A DNA stretch of 36,330 nucleotides from CAVVVS01 sp963751355 (GCA_963751355.1 CAVVVS010000011.1:1-36330), one strand, 5' to 3'. Shown: positions 15,836-25,292, counted from the first letter of the stretch. Notes: a model not told the origin generated them from the sequence alone. Program-made: numbers and translations.

Positions 15836-16348
15836 TTACCAATTCATTCCGCCTCGATGCATTCTCATTCCCATTCCCATGCATTGTCCCATCGGTCGAT
15901 GCATTCCTTTATTCATAAATGGTGCATGGTCTTTCCAGATTTTTTTCTGTTCAGGTGTTAATACTTCATAAACATCCATCAGATGATTTGCTGTTTCCAT
16001 TGCTATTTCATCCCGTATCTTGTTTGTTTTTTCAACACCGGCTAAAACATCTTTTCTATTTATATCACCTTTAAGCTTTAAATCTTTCATATCGAGCTTT
16101 GCTTTTTGTAATCCGGCTTTAAGATCGATCATTTTTTTCTGGTGATTTACTCTTAATTCAGCTATTTTGTCCTTTTGTTGATCCGTTAATTTTAGCTGTT
16201 CCCAGATTTGTGCTCTATTTTGCATCCTATATTGAGGACGGTTCTGCATTTTACCCATGCGATTGCCCTGTTGCTGCGAATATGCATCTATTGAAAATAC
16301 CGAAGCAAAAAGGAATAAAATTACTAATGCTAATACTGACCTTTTCAT
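15836..16348 (-). CDS. Spy/CpxP-like periplasmic protein with Met/His-rich tail
   Basis: A signal peptide (about 1-24, ending in AYSQ) is followed by a helical domain with the two LTxxQ signatures of the Spy/CpxP family: LTDQQ (about 55-59) and LTPEQ (about 131-135). Such proteins are periplasmic chaperones or stress and metal sensors. The last ~25 residues are Met- and His-rich (MHRPMGQCMGMGMRMHRGG) with one Cys, suggestive of soft-metal binding such as copper. It is divergent from an ECF sigma/anti-sigma operon that ends with another Spy-like gene, so it is likely part of that regulon. Confidence 0.9.
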   Translation of the reverse strand: MKRSVLALVILFLFASVFSIDAYSQQQGNRMGKMQNRPQYRMQNRAQIWEQLKLTDQQKDKIAELRVNHQKKMIDLKAGLQKAKLDMKDLKLKGDINRKDVLAGVEKTNKIRDEIAMETANHLMDVYEVLTPEQKKIWKDHAPFMNKGMHRPMGQCMGMGMRMHRGGMNW

Positions 16349-16488
16349 TTTTATCTCCTAATTTAATAGTGATTATTTTTTTTGTTTTCATCCCTTTGAC
16401 AGAGACACGACACGAGAGGTTTAAAAGGAAAAATTATTAAACTTGTTTCAATTTGAATTTGTCTAACATTACAAAGTAAAATAGTGGA

Positions 16489-17046
16489 ATGACGGATAAT
16501 ACAGAGGATTTTGAATTAATACACAGCTTTATTGACGGCAATGAAAGTGCATTCAATAGGTTGGCGATAAAATATCAACAAAAAATTTATTGGCATGCAC
16601 GTAAAATGACCGGAAATCATTTGGACGCGGATGAAGTAGTTCAGGAAGTGTTATTAGTGCTTTATAACAAATTGAAAGATTTCAAGTTTCAATCTTCACT
16701 TTATACATGGATGTATAAAATAACAAGTACAAGAAGTATAAATCAGATTAACAAAAGAAATGTGAGAAGATTTTTTTCGATCGATGATGAGATTAAAGAT
16801 ACTCTACATCACCCGGATAACGTTTTAAAAAATATTGAAGAGAAAGAAAAATTGGCAAAGTTGGATTCAATAGTTCAGAAATTACCTGTCAAACAAAGAG
16901 AAATATTCATAATGAGAAATTTTGATGAATTGAGTTACGAAGAAATATCTGAAATTACCGGCAAAAGTATAGGCGGATTAAAAGCAAATTATTTCCATGC
17001 CATGCAAAAAATAACGGAGCTTATGAAAGCCAATGAAAACGATTGA
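16489..17046 (+). CDS. ECF RNA polymerase sigma factor
   Basis: The 185-aa protein has sigma region 2 (about 10-85, with DADEVVQEVLLVLYNKL and SLYTWMYKIT) and region 4 (about 125-180, with LPVKQREIFIMRNFDELSY and a helix-turn-helix before GGLKANYFHAMQKI). It should direct RNA polymerase to envelope-stress promoters. The next gene overlaps it by 14 bases and encodes a single-pass membrane protein, the usual anti-sigma partner. The shared 140-base upstream region with the divergent Spy-like gene probably carries an autoregulated promoter, though I could not place it with certainty. Confidence 0.95.
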   Translation: MTDNTEDFELIHSFIDGNESAFNRLAIKYQQKIYWHARKMTGNHLDADEVVQEVLLVLYNKLKDFKFQSSLYTWMYKITSTRSINQINKRNVRRFFSIDDEIKDTLHHPDNVLKNIEEKEKLAKLDSIVQKLPVKQREIFIMRNFDELSYEEISEITGKSIGGLKANYFHAMQKITELMKANEND

Positions 17047-17644
17047 TAAAATTATAATGTATCTCGACGGACAAATGAGTCCCGATGAAAAATCTCTCTT
17101 TGAAGAAAAGATTGACGCTTCATCTGAAATTAGAAAAGAACTTGAGAAGTATAAAAGCCTTATGAAGGAAATCCAAAATTTGGATGATGTACAGTTAAAT
17201 GAAGATTATATTTCGCAGGTTGTTCCGAAATTTAGAGAAAGACTTTCAAAGCAGAAAAAACACAGGTTCTCTCCAAAATATGCGTTAGGGCTTTCAACAA
17301 TAACGGCAGTTTTACTTATTTTTATTTTTATAATTAATAAACCTGCCGGAAAAAAGGACATTACTTTGACAGCATTAACCGAACAATTGACACATGAGGA
17401 TTTATCTTCTGCCATTAAACTTTATGATAATCAAACTAATATTGAAAATTTCCCTCAGTTCGAATCGGCTGGCTATGATTCTGTTTTGAATTCGTTAATC
17501 ATTGGCGAACTAAACGGGTCTTCAGAATCGGCAAATTACATTTTGTCTTATGCTAATTCAGATATGAACAATATGCTGCAATCCATAAATGAAGTAGAAG
17601 CTGATAAAATTTATAAAGAATTATTAAATAAAAGAATTTATTAA
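17033..17644 (+). CDS. Membrane anti-sigma factor
   Basis: A 203-aa protein. The N-terminal cytoplasmic part (IIMYLDGQMSPDEKSLFEEK) matches the start of many Bacteroidota anti-sigma factors of the zinc-finger superfamily, though no zinc-binding His/Cys set is present. One transmembrane helix is at about 84-103, followed by a periplasmic domain without recognised motifs. Overlap with the ECF sigma gene by 14 bases and the adjacent Spy-like gene support a sigma/anti-sigma/sensor trio. Direct homology is weak; the role rests on layout and topology. Confidence 0.85.
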   Translation: MKTIDKIIMYLDGQMSPDEKSLFEEKIDASSEIRKELEKYKSLMKEIQNLDDVQLNEDYISQVVPKFRERLSKQKKHRFSPKYALGLSTITAVLLIFIFIINKPAGKKDITLTALTEQLTHEDLSSAIKLYDNQTNIENFPQFESAGYDSVLNSLIIGELNGSSESANYILSYANSDMNNMLQSINEVEADKIYKELLNKRIY

Positions 17645-17654
17645 GGTTTAAATC

Positions 17655-18131
17655 ATGAAAAAAATTATTGTCTTTTTAATATTATTATTTTCGGTTTCAT
17701 TTAGTACGTTTGCCCAAATGCACGGAAGAATGAACGGGCCTCGAAAGAAAATTGAGGAATTGGAAAAAATAAAACTTTTAGAAGTCCTACACCTGAATGA
17801 GCCTACTATGCTAAAATTTTTTTCCAGACGTGATGAATATCAAAATCAAATCATGAAATTGAATGAATCCCAAGATGATATTTTACATCAAATGGAAGAA
17901 AGATTGAAAAAAGATAATGGTGATAAAAATGATCCAGAAATTAAAAAACTCATCGATAATTACCTTTCAATACAGAATAAAATCGCAGAAAAGCGCGTAG
18001 ATTTCATTAAATCAGTATCAGATATGTTGACGGACACTCAAATTGCAAAATACCTGGTTTTTGAAAAGAAATTCCGGGAAGAAATACGGGATCTGTTTTT
18101 TAAGGAAAGAATGAGAATGCACCGTAAATGA
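17655..18131 (+). CDS. Spy/CnrX-like periplasmic protein
   Basis: A signal peptide (about 1-20, SFSTFAQ) is followed by an all-helical, highly charged body of about 135 residues, with MHGRMNG at the start and LTDTQ (about 126-130) near the end, the latter matching the LTxxQ Spy-type motif. It lies 10 bases after the anti-sigma gene in the same operon. The size and context recall CnrX/ZraP-type periplasmic sensors that tune ECF anti-sigma factors. A sensor role is inferred; metal binding is possible from the Met/His ends but weaker than in the divergent paralogue. Confidence 0.85.
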   Translation: MKKIIVFLILLFSVSFSTFAQMHGRMNGPRKKIEELEKIKLLEVLHLNEPTMLKFFSRRDEYQNQIMKLNESQDDILHQMEERLKKDNGDKNDPEIKKLIDNYLSIQNKIAEKRVDFIKSVSDMLTDTQIAKYLVFEKKFREEIRDLFFKERMRMHRK

Positions 18132-18226
18132 TATGTGGAACATGATTCTGATTAAAATCGTATAATAAATCAGTTTTTGGGGTTGATTTTATAGTTTAAC
18201 AACTATATTTTTTGATTCCTAATTAT

Positions 18227-18310
18227 GCGGAAGTGGTGAAATTGGTATACACGCTATCTTGAGGGGGTAGTGCCCGTCAGGGCGTACGGGTTCAAGTCCC
18301 GTCTTCCGCA
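18227..18310 (+). tRNA. tRNA-Leu (GAG)
   Basis: 84-base tRNA with acceptor GCGGAAG/CTTCCGC and discriminator A. Anticodon stem CTATC/GGTAG encloses loop TTGAGGG, anticodon GAG, reading CUC/CUU. A long variable arm (TGCCCGTCAGGGCG) marks it as class II, and the T arm ACGGGTTCAAGTCCCGT is intact. CCA is not encoded. Confidence 0.97.
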
Positions 18311-18354
18311 CTGATATTTAACTTTAACTAACCATAAACAAAAGGAAGATACTC

Positions 18355-19119
18355 ATGAAAATAATATCAAGTGTATCTTATTGTCTACTTTTTCTCTTCA
18401 TTGTAACGAGTATGTCATTGGCTCAAGATATGAAACCGGACGCTGCCAAATTATACAACCAAGGCAATAAGTATTTGAAAGAGGGTAAATATAAAGAAGC
18501 TCTAGATAATTATGATAAAGCTCTTACAATCGAAAAAGATTTTCGGATTTACTATCAGCGTGGAGTGGCTCTCAAAAATACCGGTAATATCGATAGTGCC
18601 AAAGCTTCTTTCGAGGCATGCATTAAGGAAAAACCGGATTTTGCTATTGCATATAATGCATTAGGGGGTGTTTATTTTGTTATGGGAAAATATCAGGATG
18701 CTGCGGATAATTTCCAAAAAGTTGTTGATATGACCAAAAACAAGGATGTAAAACAAAAAGTACAAAAAAATATTGCACTTGCATATGCCAAACTTGGCGA
18801 TAATGCTGAATCCAACAGAAATCCTAAAGAAGCTATAAATTATCTCGAAAAGGCGGTTGCCAGCAGTAATTATGATGCCGCCTATCTTTCTCTGGCAAAA
18901 GTCTATTCGGAAACCGGTGAGTATGATAAATCATTAGCTGCTGCCGAAAATGCATTAAAATATAGATCATCTATCGGGAAAGGCGGTCCCTACTATTATA
19001 TGGGAGTTGCTTACAAGAAAAAAGGCGATACAGATAAAGCAATAAAAATGTTTAATCTTGCTAAAGCAGATCCGACATATAAAAAATCAGCTGAATATGA
19101 ATTGACTGCTATGAAATAA
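18355..19119 (+). CDS. Secreted TPR-repeat protein
   Basis: The 254-aa protein has a signal peptide (about 1-23, SMSLAQ) and five or six tetratricopeptide units. Clear repeats start at AKLYNQGNKYLKEGKYKEAL, then RIYYQRGVALKNTGN, AIAYNALGGVYFVMGKYQDA, AAYLSLAKVYSETGEYDKSL and PYYYMGVAYKKKGDTDKAI. It should work as a periplasmic protein-binding scaffold. No partner gene is adjacent: a tRNA lies upstream and a palindromic element downstream. Confidence 0.9.
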   Translation: MKIISSVSYCLLFLFIVTSMSLAQDMKPDAAKLYNQGNKYLKEGKYKEALDNYDKALTIEKDFRIYYQRGVALKNTGNIDSAKASFEACIKEKPDFAIAYNALGGVYFVMGKYQDAADNFQKVVDMTKNKDVKQKVQKNIALAYAKLGDNAESNRNPKEAINYLEKAVASSNYDAAYLSLAKVYSETGEYDKSLAAAENALKYRSSIGKGGPYYYMGVAYKKKGDTDKAIKMFNLAKADPTYKKSAEYELTAMK

Positions 19120-19137
19120 TAGTAGTTTGAATTATTT

Positions 19138-19235
19138 AAAGAGGTTGTCCGAAAAGTAATATTTCCTTCGAAATTAGAACACTAATGAAAAAGATTCGAC
19201 GGAGGTTTGAAGATTACTTTTTGGTCAGCCTCTTT
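19138..19235. repeat. 98-bp palindromic element (MITE-like or terminator)
   Basis: Left arm 19138-19160 (AAAGAGGTTGTCCGAAAAGT...) and right arm 19213-19235 are inverted copies over 23 bases with about 3 mismatches, two of them able to form G-U pairs. The inner part also has TCGAA/TTCGA. GAGG(C/T)TG(A/T)CC(A/G)AAAAGT resembles terminal inverted repeats of small transposon derivatives. It follows a TPR gene and precedes the next gene, so it could also serve as a terminator. No clear target duplication was found. Confidence 0.5.
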
Positions 19236-19257
19236 TTCAATTTAATTCAAGTTTATT

Positions 19258-19902
19258 ATGCCAGGAAACAATAAAATTCCCAAATACATCTCCTCTCTTC
19301 CATCATCAATGATTCCATGCTTGATTTCTGCCGCTTCCGTCTTGAGAAAAGAGCGAATATTAAGAAGTACACTCTTGTTTTGTAAAAATAACAAAATAGG
19401 TAAGTCTAAAATTTATGAATCATTGTTGCAAACTTATCTTTTTGCCGGTTTCCCATCTGCCTTGCAATCGCTGCAAATTTATTCCGAATATTTTCTAATA
19501 GATGAAGATAATAATCAGAATGTTTCTATTACTGACTTGAGAAATGCGGGACTCATTACAAACAAAAAAATTTACGGTGAGAAACAAAAAAAATTACTAT
19601 CCAATATATCAAAGTTCTCTCCGGAATTATCGGATTGGCTTTTAGTTGAAGGTTATGGCAAAGTATTAAGCAGGAACGGACTTTCGTTAATAGAACGTGA
19701 ATTATCCATCATAACGGTTCTTTCTGCACTTAAATTCGATTTACAATTATACTCGCACATTAATGGGGCTTACAAGTTAGGCGCATCAATAAATGATATA
19801 ACTCTGGCAATTAAGATATTAGATAAAATCGGTGAAAAAGAGTTAAATAAATTTGGGCTTCAAGTTTTGCGGAAGTTTAAAATGAAAAAGGGGATAACTT
19901 AG
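19258..19902 (+). CDS. Carboxymuconolactone decarboxylase/AhpD-like protein
   Basis: A 214-aa all-helical protein. YESLLQTYLFAGFPSALQSL and later GLSLIERELSIITVLSALKF with YSHINGAYKLGASINDI match two CMD-type helical repeats. The CxxC redox pair of AhpD is absent, so it is not a classical alkylhydroperoxidase. The true function is unknown. No good ribosome site precedes the ATG. The last codons lie inside a hairpin that can terminate the convergent gene. Confidence 0.78.
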   Translation: MPGNNKIPKYISSLPSSMIPCLISAASVLRKERILRSTLLFCKNNKIGKSKIYESLLQTYLFAGFPSALQSLQIYSEYFLIDEDNNQNVSITDLRNAGLITNKKIYGEKQKKLLSNISKFSPELSDWLLVEGYGKVLSRNGLSLIERELSIITVLSALKFDLQLYSHINGAYKLGASINDITLAIKILDKIGEKELNKFGLQVLRKFKMKKGIT

Positions 19903-19914
19903 AATTTTATCCCC
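19885..19914 (-). terminator. Terminator of the convergent barrel gene, inside the 3' end of the CMD gene
   Basis: Perfect 8-bp stem GGGGATAA/TTATCCCC (19890-19897 with 19907-19914), 9-base loop, followed on the minus strand by five T. It overlaps the stop codon of the plus-strand gene. Confidence 0.65.
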
Positions 19915-20022
19915 TGTTAAAAGAAATTATTTATAAAACTAAATATTCAAAAGCTAGTATTATAATTATTGATGAAAATTATAGCTTTTCTAGAAGGAAA
20001 TATAAAACTACCTAAGATGCTG

Positions 20023-20619
20023 TTATAACATCAAATAAAGATTTATTATTATAGAACTTATTGTATCTTCGTTGTCCGATTTACCCACCAGGTTATACAT
20101 ATTGTATTTTGCACTAAGATCGAATTTGAGCACAATTAGATTTATATCCGTACCTACTCCTATCCCTAACCCGAACCTAGAAATCGAGGAACTTCCGGAT
20201 GAAATAATGCCGGTTAGCGGCTGAGGTTCCATTTTAAGATTGCCGAAATTGTTATAAGATACGTCTGCAATTAAATATGGGCTTACCGGTCCTGGAATTG
20301 GAAGAATCGAGAATTCGCCTCCTGCTCCGATTGACAGAATGTTTTGCGAAAATTTAACATCCTGCCCGGCAAAAGACTTCGTTGAGCGCAGTAAAGTATA
20401 ATTTAAATATCCAATTGGAGTGATGGGGGATAAAGGCATGTTTATCTTTATTTTTATCCCGGCATTAAAACCGCTGGGTAAATTATCTGAATAATAACTT
20501 GGGGCAGAGATATTTGTAATCCCTCCTCCAATTCCAAATCTTATACCCTGTGCAAATAAACCTCCTCCGCTTATAAATATGATTAAGAGAATCAGGGGGA
20601 CAAAAGTGCGCTTTTTCAT
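20023..20619 (-). CDS. Outer-membrane beta-barrel protein
   Basis: 198 aa with a signal peptide (about 1-23, GGGLFAQ) and then about eight amphipathic strands rich in Gly, Tyr and Asn (GIRFGIGGGITNIS, FGLGIGVGTDINLIVLKFDL). It ends in the hydrophobic strand IIINLYLML, typical of a small barrel. No named family is recognised. It is probably monocistronic. The 283 bases upstream (20620-20902) hold no gene and contain the divergent promoters for this gene and the DUF92 operon. Confidence 0.8.
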   Translation of the reverse strand: MKKRTFVPLILLIIFISGGGLFAQGIRFGIGGGITNISAPSYYSDNLPSGFNAGIKIKINMPLSPITPIGYLNYTLLRSTKSFAGQDVKFSQNILSIGAGGEFSILPIPGPVSPYLIADVSYNNFGNLKMEPQPLTGIISSGSSSISRFGLGIGVGTDINLIVLKFDLSAKYNMYNLVGKSDNEDTISSIIINLYLML

Positions 20620-20902
20620 ATTGGCTCCGTTTTTTGTGAATGTAAATTAAGTTTACAGAAAAATTCAGAGATTTAAATATAGGAACTATTTTAAATACTT
20701 CTATTACCTATTGTGAAAATGAGCTATCCCTTAATAGTTCTCTTTAAGTGATCTCCTATATGTTATTTATTACCTTGACATTAAAAAACACAATCCAGTA
20801 TATTTAAAAAGGGAAAATTCTATTATATATAAGTAATAATCCAAAAATTCGTAAAATTTTCCAATAAATAAGTCTTTCCAAATTTAATATATTTGCCTTT
20901 AT

Positions 20903-22306
20903 ATGGTAGAACGAAATACCGGCAATTTTCATATTTATTTAAGTATTACGGGTGCTTTTGTTTTTCTTATTTTACAGATTCAGCAGCCTATATATAAAAT
21001 CGTATTTCTCGTTCCTATTATAATCATTTTATCATATTTATTGTCTAACAATAATCGAATTGAATTAACAACCCCTAAAAAACTTACTTTAATACTATCC
21101 GGATTTTCCCTTTTTTCAATAATGTATGTAGTGTTCGGAGATAACAACTGGCTAATTATTTTTTCATTCCTTCTATATGCCTTGGTTGAATCACTAAGTA
21201 TTTATATTAACAGTAGAAATAATAGAAAAATTTTTAGTTTTCGGCAACAAAAAAATTCTGTAATCGGTATACTCTGTTTTTTCCTCTTAGTATTGTTTTC
21301 CTTAATCTTCTTGCCTGCAATAAAAAGCACACAAATTTTTACCGGCAATATTGGGGGAATGATTATTAATTACCGCTTCTTTATTGAGTGTATTGAAATA
21401 GCCGTTGTAATTACAACATTGGATATTTTGACAACTACTGTAGAAAGTTTTTTAACAATCCCTTTCATAGTCAGTGTCCTGATACAAATATTACTTATTT
21501 CGGGGAGCGAGAAACTTTTTATCAGCTTTACTCTTGGCTTTTTCTTTGCTGTAACGATTGCTTTATTTTCGCAAAGATTTCTTCTCCTGTCGATAAGCGG
21601 TTCTTTTGCACAATTTATTTTAGCCGTATTTATATTTGGCTTCGGGGGATGGAAATGGACTGTACCGATTCTTGTATTTTTTCTATTTTCGAGTATCTTA
21701 TCTAAGATTAGAATCTCAATAAATAATTCAGTTGAATCGTACTTCGAAAAATCTAATAAGAGGGATTACTTACAGGTTTTTGCTAACGGAGGAATTGCAG
21801 CTCTTTTAGTAATATTCAATCAACTTTATAATTCGGAACTTTTATATATCGTTTACGTCTCATCACTATCGGCTGTATGTGCCGACACTTGGGCGACGGA
21901 AATCGGTACCTTAAGAAGAATTAAAACAGTGAATGTCATAAGTTTAAAACCAGTTGAGCAAGGAATGTCAGGAGGAATTTCCTGGATGGGGATAGTTGGT
22001 TCGGTTTTAGGTGCTTTTATAGTTGCAATTTCCTCTTTAAATTGGATTACAATTAATTTCGTATTTTTCTGTTTTGCAATAGTAACAATTGGTGTTTTAA
22101 GCAGTCTTATTGATAGTATAATGGGAGCGGCATTTCAACTTCAATACAAATGTAAATTATGCGGCAAAATAACTGAAAGAAATATTCATTGCGGAGGCGA
22201 AACTTTGTATAATAGGGGATGGAAGTTTTTAAACAATGATATGGTCAATTTTATCACTGCATTTTCGGGCGGTGTGATTGCTATTTTATTTTTTGTTATA
22301 ATTTGA
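20903..22306 (+). CDS. DUF92 integral membrane protein (isoprenoid/phytol kinase-like)
   Basis: 467 aa with many transmembrane helices. The C-terminal half (about 285-467) is DUF92: VCADTWATEIGTL, VEQGMSGGISWMGIVGS, then a Cys-rich loop CKLCGKITERNIHCGG and a final helix. Plant DUF92 (VTE6) phosphorylates phytyl phosphate, so a prenyl-phosphate kinase role is plausible but unproved. The N-terminal half adds about six to eight helices and may be the dolichol/phytol-kinase-like part. It starts an operon with a large TPR protein (7-base gap) and a barrel. Confidence 0.9.
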   Translation: MVERNTGNFHIYLSITGAFVFLILQIQQPIYKIVFLVPIIIILSYLLSNNNRIELTTPKKLTLILSGFSLFSIMYVVFGDNNWLIIFSFLLYALVESLSIYINSRNNRKIFSFRQQKNSVIGILCFFLLVLFSLIFLPAIKSTQIFTGNIGGMIINYRFFIECIEIAVVITTLDILTTTVESFLTIPFIVSVLIQILLISGSEKLFISFTLGFFFAVTIALFSQRFLLLSISGSFAQFILAVFIFGFGGWKWTVPILVFFLFSSILSKIRISINNSVESYFEKSNKRDYLQVFANGGIAALLVIFNQLYNSELLYIVYVSSLSAVCADTWATEIGTLRRIKTVNVISLKPVEQGMSGGISWMGIVGSVLGAFIVAISSLNWITINFVFFCFAIVTIGVLSSLIDSIMGAAFQLQYKCKLCGKITERNIHCGGETLYNRGWKFLNNDMVNFITAFSGGVIAILFFVII

Positions 22307-22313
22307 AGGATAA

Positions 22314-25292
22314 ATGAAAAAAATAATATCTCTTATTGTTATTTGTATCTCTTTAATTTCTTGTAAGGCTTTCGCTCAAACAACAGCGGATAAATATTCT
22401 TCTGCTATGAATGCATATCATGCAGGGAATTATGCTGTGGCTATAAATTTATTTAATAAATTTTTTAACAACTATAATTTGCAGGATGAACTTTATTCGA
22501 CCGCAAAATATTACACTGCAGAATCTTTGCTTAAGCTCAATGAGACAGACGCTGCGGTGGACGAATTTGAATACCTGGTTAATAATTTTAGGTGGTCAAG
22601 TTTTAGAGTTGAGGCATTATACAAACTAGGACAAATATATTTTTCTCATGGAAAATATGAATTATGTAGAGATAGATTAAATGTTTTGTTAAAAGACTAC
22701 CCTTCAAATGAACTAACCGGTTCGGCACTCTACTGGATTGGAGAAGCTTATCAAAAAGAAGATAAAATGGAAGAAGCCATTGAATTTCTTCAGAATGCAA
22801 TTTCCAAAAAAGAAAACAATAAATTTGTAGATAATGCCTTGTATGCACTTGCTTCAATCTTTCAAAAAATTGGAGACTATGAAAGCGCAGTTAAGTACTA
22901 TGACCAACTTCTTTCCTACCATCAAAATAGTCCTTTAGCCTCATCAGCCCAAATACAAATTGGAATCTGCTATTTTAAACTCAAGGATTATGATTCATCT
23001 GTGCTAGAACTGAACAATCCTATTTTGAATACATTACCTTCAAAATTATACTCTGAGAGCCTGTATTTATTGGCTAATTCATATTATAGACTGAAGAGAT
23101 ATGCGGATGCAGAAAAAATTTATTTAAAAGTTATTAAAGATTTCCCGGCATCGGATGTTGAAAGAAATGTGAAATACGGATTGGCGTGGACTTATTTCCA
23201 GGAAAAAAAATATAACAATGCCTATCAACTATTTAACTATTTATCGGATGGTAGCGATTCTGTTGCGATCAAATCATTTTTCTGGAAAGCAGAATCGAAA
23301 AGATATTCGGGCGATTTAGAACAAGCTTTTAAGATTTATAGACAATTTTTGGTAAAATATCCTAGGAGTGACATGATCGGCGGAGTGACTTACCAGATCG
23401 GAGTACTTTATTTTAATCAAAAGAAATATAACTTAGCCGAAAAATTTCTACAAACTTCTCTGGCTTCCATCGATGAAACGGTGAAATCAAAAGCATTAAA
23501 TTTAATGGGAGAAATGGATCTTGAGACTAAAAATTTCATCTCGGCAAGAAAATATTTTAAAAAAGTTTTAGATAACGACTCAATCTCGATTGATTTAAGG
23601 AATCGAGCCTCTTTAGGTATGGGAGCTACTCTATACTATTTGAAAGAGTATTCAAGTGCCGTTACCATTCTATCAAATTTAATTGCGAGGGTGCCGGATT
23701 TTGAGCGAAATAAAGTTAATTTTTATTTAGCCGAAAGTTATTATTCATTAAAAAAATTTTCCGATGCTGTAAAATATTATAAAAATGTTAACGGAAACAA
23801 TGCTGAAATAGCAAAACTAGCTTTGTATGGTGAAGCATATAGTTATTTTAATTTACAAGACTACCGGAATGCATCTGAATTGTTTTCTGATTTCGTAAAA
23901 CGTTTCCCTGATGACGAAAGAACAGGCGATGCGATGCTCAGACTAGCCGATAGTTATTATGCAAGTAAAAATTTTGATGCTGCCGGTAACGTATATAAAA
24001 AAATGCTCGGTTCAAGAAAAATAAAATTAACAACACCTTACGCATATTATCAATATGCACAAGCGCTTTTTAAAGCCGGTAAATTGGATGATGCCTCTAA
24101 CGAATTCCGGAAGATCCAACAAAAATTTCCTAATACAAATTATGCGGATAAGTCACTTTATTTAATCGGCTGGATTGAGTTTCAACAAAATAATTATCAG
24201 CTGGCAATTAAAGATTATAGAAATGTATTGAACACCTACCCGAATTCATCTATCGCTCCCAATGTTTATTATTCAATCGGTGATGCATTTTTCAATATGG
24301 CGCAATATGATTCTGCAATAGCAAGTTATGAACAGGTAATTGTAAAATTCCCAACCTCCGGTCATGTTTTCGATGCTGTTAACGGAATGCAGTATTGTTA
24401 TCAGGCTATGGGCGAGCCGGAAAAGGCTGTTGCATTTATTGATAATTTTATCAGTAAAAATCCGGGATTGAATTTTTCGGATCAGATATTTTATAAAAAA
24501 GGCGATATTTACTACAGCATGCATAAGTATGATAAGGCAAAGACAAGCTATAAAGAATTCATTGCAAATTATCCAGACAGCAAACTTGTACCAGATGCTT
24601 ATTATTGGATCGGAAAGAGTGCGGAAAATTTAAAGCAGTACAATGAAGCATTATTTAATTTCCAAAAAGTTTTCGATAATTATCAAAGCACTGAATCGGC
24701 TGCTGGTGCGGTATTGGAGATGGGCAGTATTTACGATTCGTTGAAACAATACAATGCTGCTCTAAATATTTATAATCAGGCAATACAAAAATTACCGGGA
24801 TCCTCCCGTTTACCGGAAATTATGTTTAATAAAGCCATGACTTATATAGATACCGGCGATTTTTCCGCTGCATCATCAGTTTTAAACAATGTTATTCAAA
24901 ATTATCCGACTAATTTATTTGCCGCTAAATCTGGTTTTGAACTTGGAACAATTGAGTTTGCTGCCGGTAATTATACAGAAGCCGGTCCTTATTTTAGACA
25001 GCTCGCACAGAACCGGACGGATGAGCTTGGAGCTAAGGCTCAATATTTCTTAGGACTAACTTTGTTTAGCGAAGGTAATATCACCGATGCCATAACAGCC
25101 TTCGTAAGGGTAAGAACAATTTTCTCTTCATATGATGAGTGGATGGTAAAATCATATTTGAAATTGGGTGACTGTTATGTTAAGCTAAAAGAAAAAAGGA
25201 AAGCAGAGGAAATGTATAGAGCGGTTCTTGAAAAACACCGGGGTGATGATTATGGAAATGAAGCGAGAAAAAAACTGAGGAAATTAAGATGA
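22314..25292 (+). CDS. Large secreted tandem-TPR protein, 992 aa
   Basis: The signal sequence MKKIISLIVICISLISCKAFA carries a possible lipobox (LISC) or a signal peptidase I site (AFAQ). The rest is an almost unbroken array of more than 20 TPR-like units, each about 34-38 residues with the pattern AxYxLGxxYFxxxxYxxAxxxF followed by YP or FP, close to the YbgF/BamD outer-membrane assembly style. It should form a long periplasmic superhelix binding partner proteins. Its stop overlaps the next ATG by 4 bases, so it is coupled to the 532-aa barrel, its likely partner at the outer membrane. Confidence 0.92.
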   Translation: MKKIISLIVICISLISCKAFAQTTADKYSSAMNAYHAGNYAVAINLFNKFFNNYNLQDELYSTAKYYTAESLLKLNETDAAVDEFEYLVNNFRWSSFRVEALYKLGQIYFSHGKYELCRDRLNVLLKDYPSNELTGSALYWIGEAYQKEDKMEEAIEFLQNAISKKENNKFVDNALYALASIFQKIGDYESAVKYYDQLLSYHQNSPLASSAQIQIGICYFKLKDYDSSVLELNNPILNTLPSKLYSESLYLLANSYYRLKRYADAEKIYLKVIKDFPASDVERNVKYGLAWTYFQEKKYNNAYQLFNYLSDGSDSVAIKSFFWKAESKRYSGDLEQAFKIYRQFLVKYPRSDMIGGVTYQIGVLYFNQKKYNLAEKFLQTSLASIDETVKSKALNLMGEMDLETKNFISARKYFKKVLDNDSISIDLRNRASLGMGATLYYLKEYSSAVTILSNLIARVPDFERNKVNFYLAESYYSLKKFSDAVKYYKNVNGNNAEIAKLALYGEAYSYFNLQDYRNASELFSDFVKRFPDDERTGDAMLRLADSYYASKNFDAAGNVYKKMLGSRKIKLTTPYAYYQYAQALFKAGKLDDASNEFRKIQQKFPNTNYADKSLYLIGWIEFQQNNYQLAIKDYRNVLNTYPNSSIAPNVYYSIGDAFFNMAQYDSAIASYEQVIVKFPTSGHVFDAVNGMQYCYQAMGEPEKAVAFIDNFISKNPGLNFSDQIFYKKGDIYYSMHKYDKAKTSYKEFIANYPDSKLVPDAYYWIGKSAENLKQYNEALFNFQKVFDNYQSTESAAGAVLEMGSIYDSLKQYNAALNIYNQAIQKLPGSSRLPEIMFNKAMTYIDTGDFSAASSVLNNVIQNYPTNLFAAKSGFELGTIEFAAGNYTEAGPYFRQLAQNRTDELGAKAQYFLGLTLFSEGNITDAITAFVRVRTIFSSYDEWMVKSYLKLGDCYVKLKEKRKAEEMYRAVLEKHRGDDYGNEARKKLRKLR

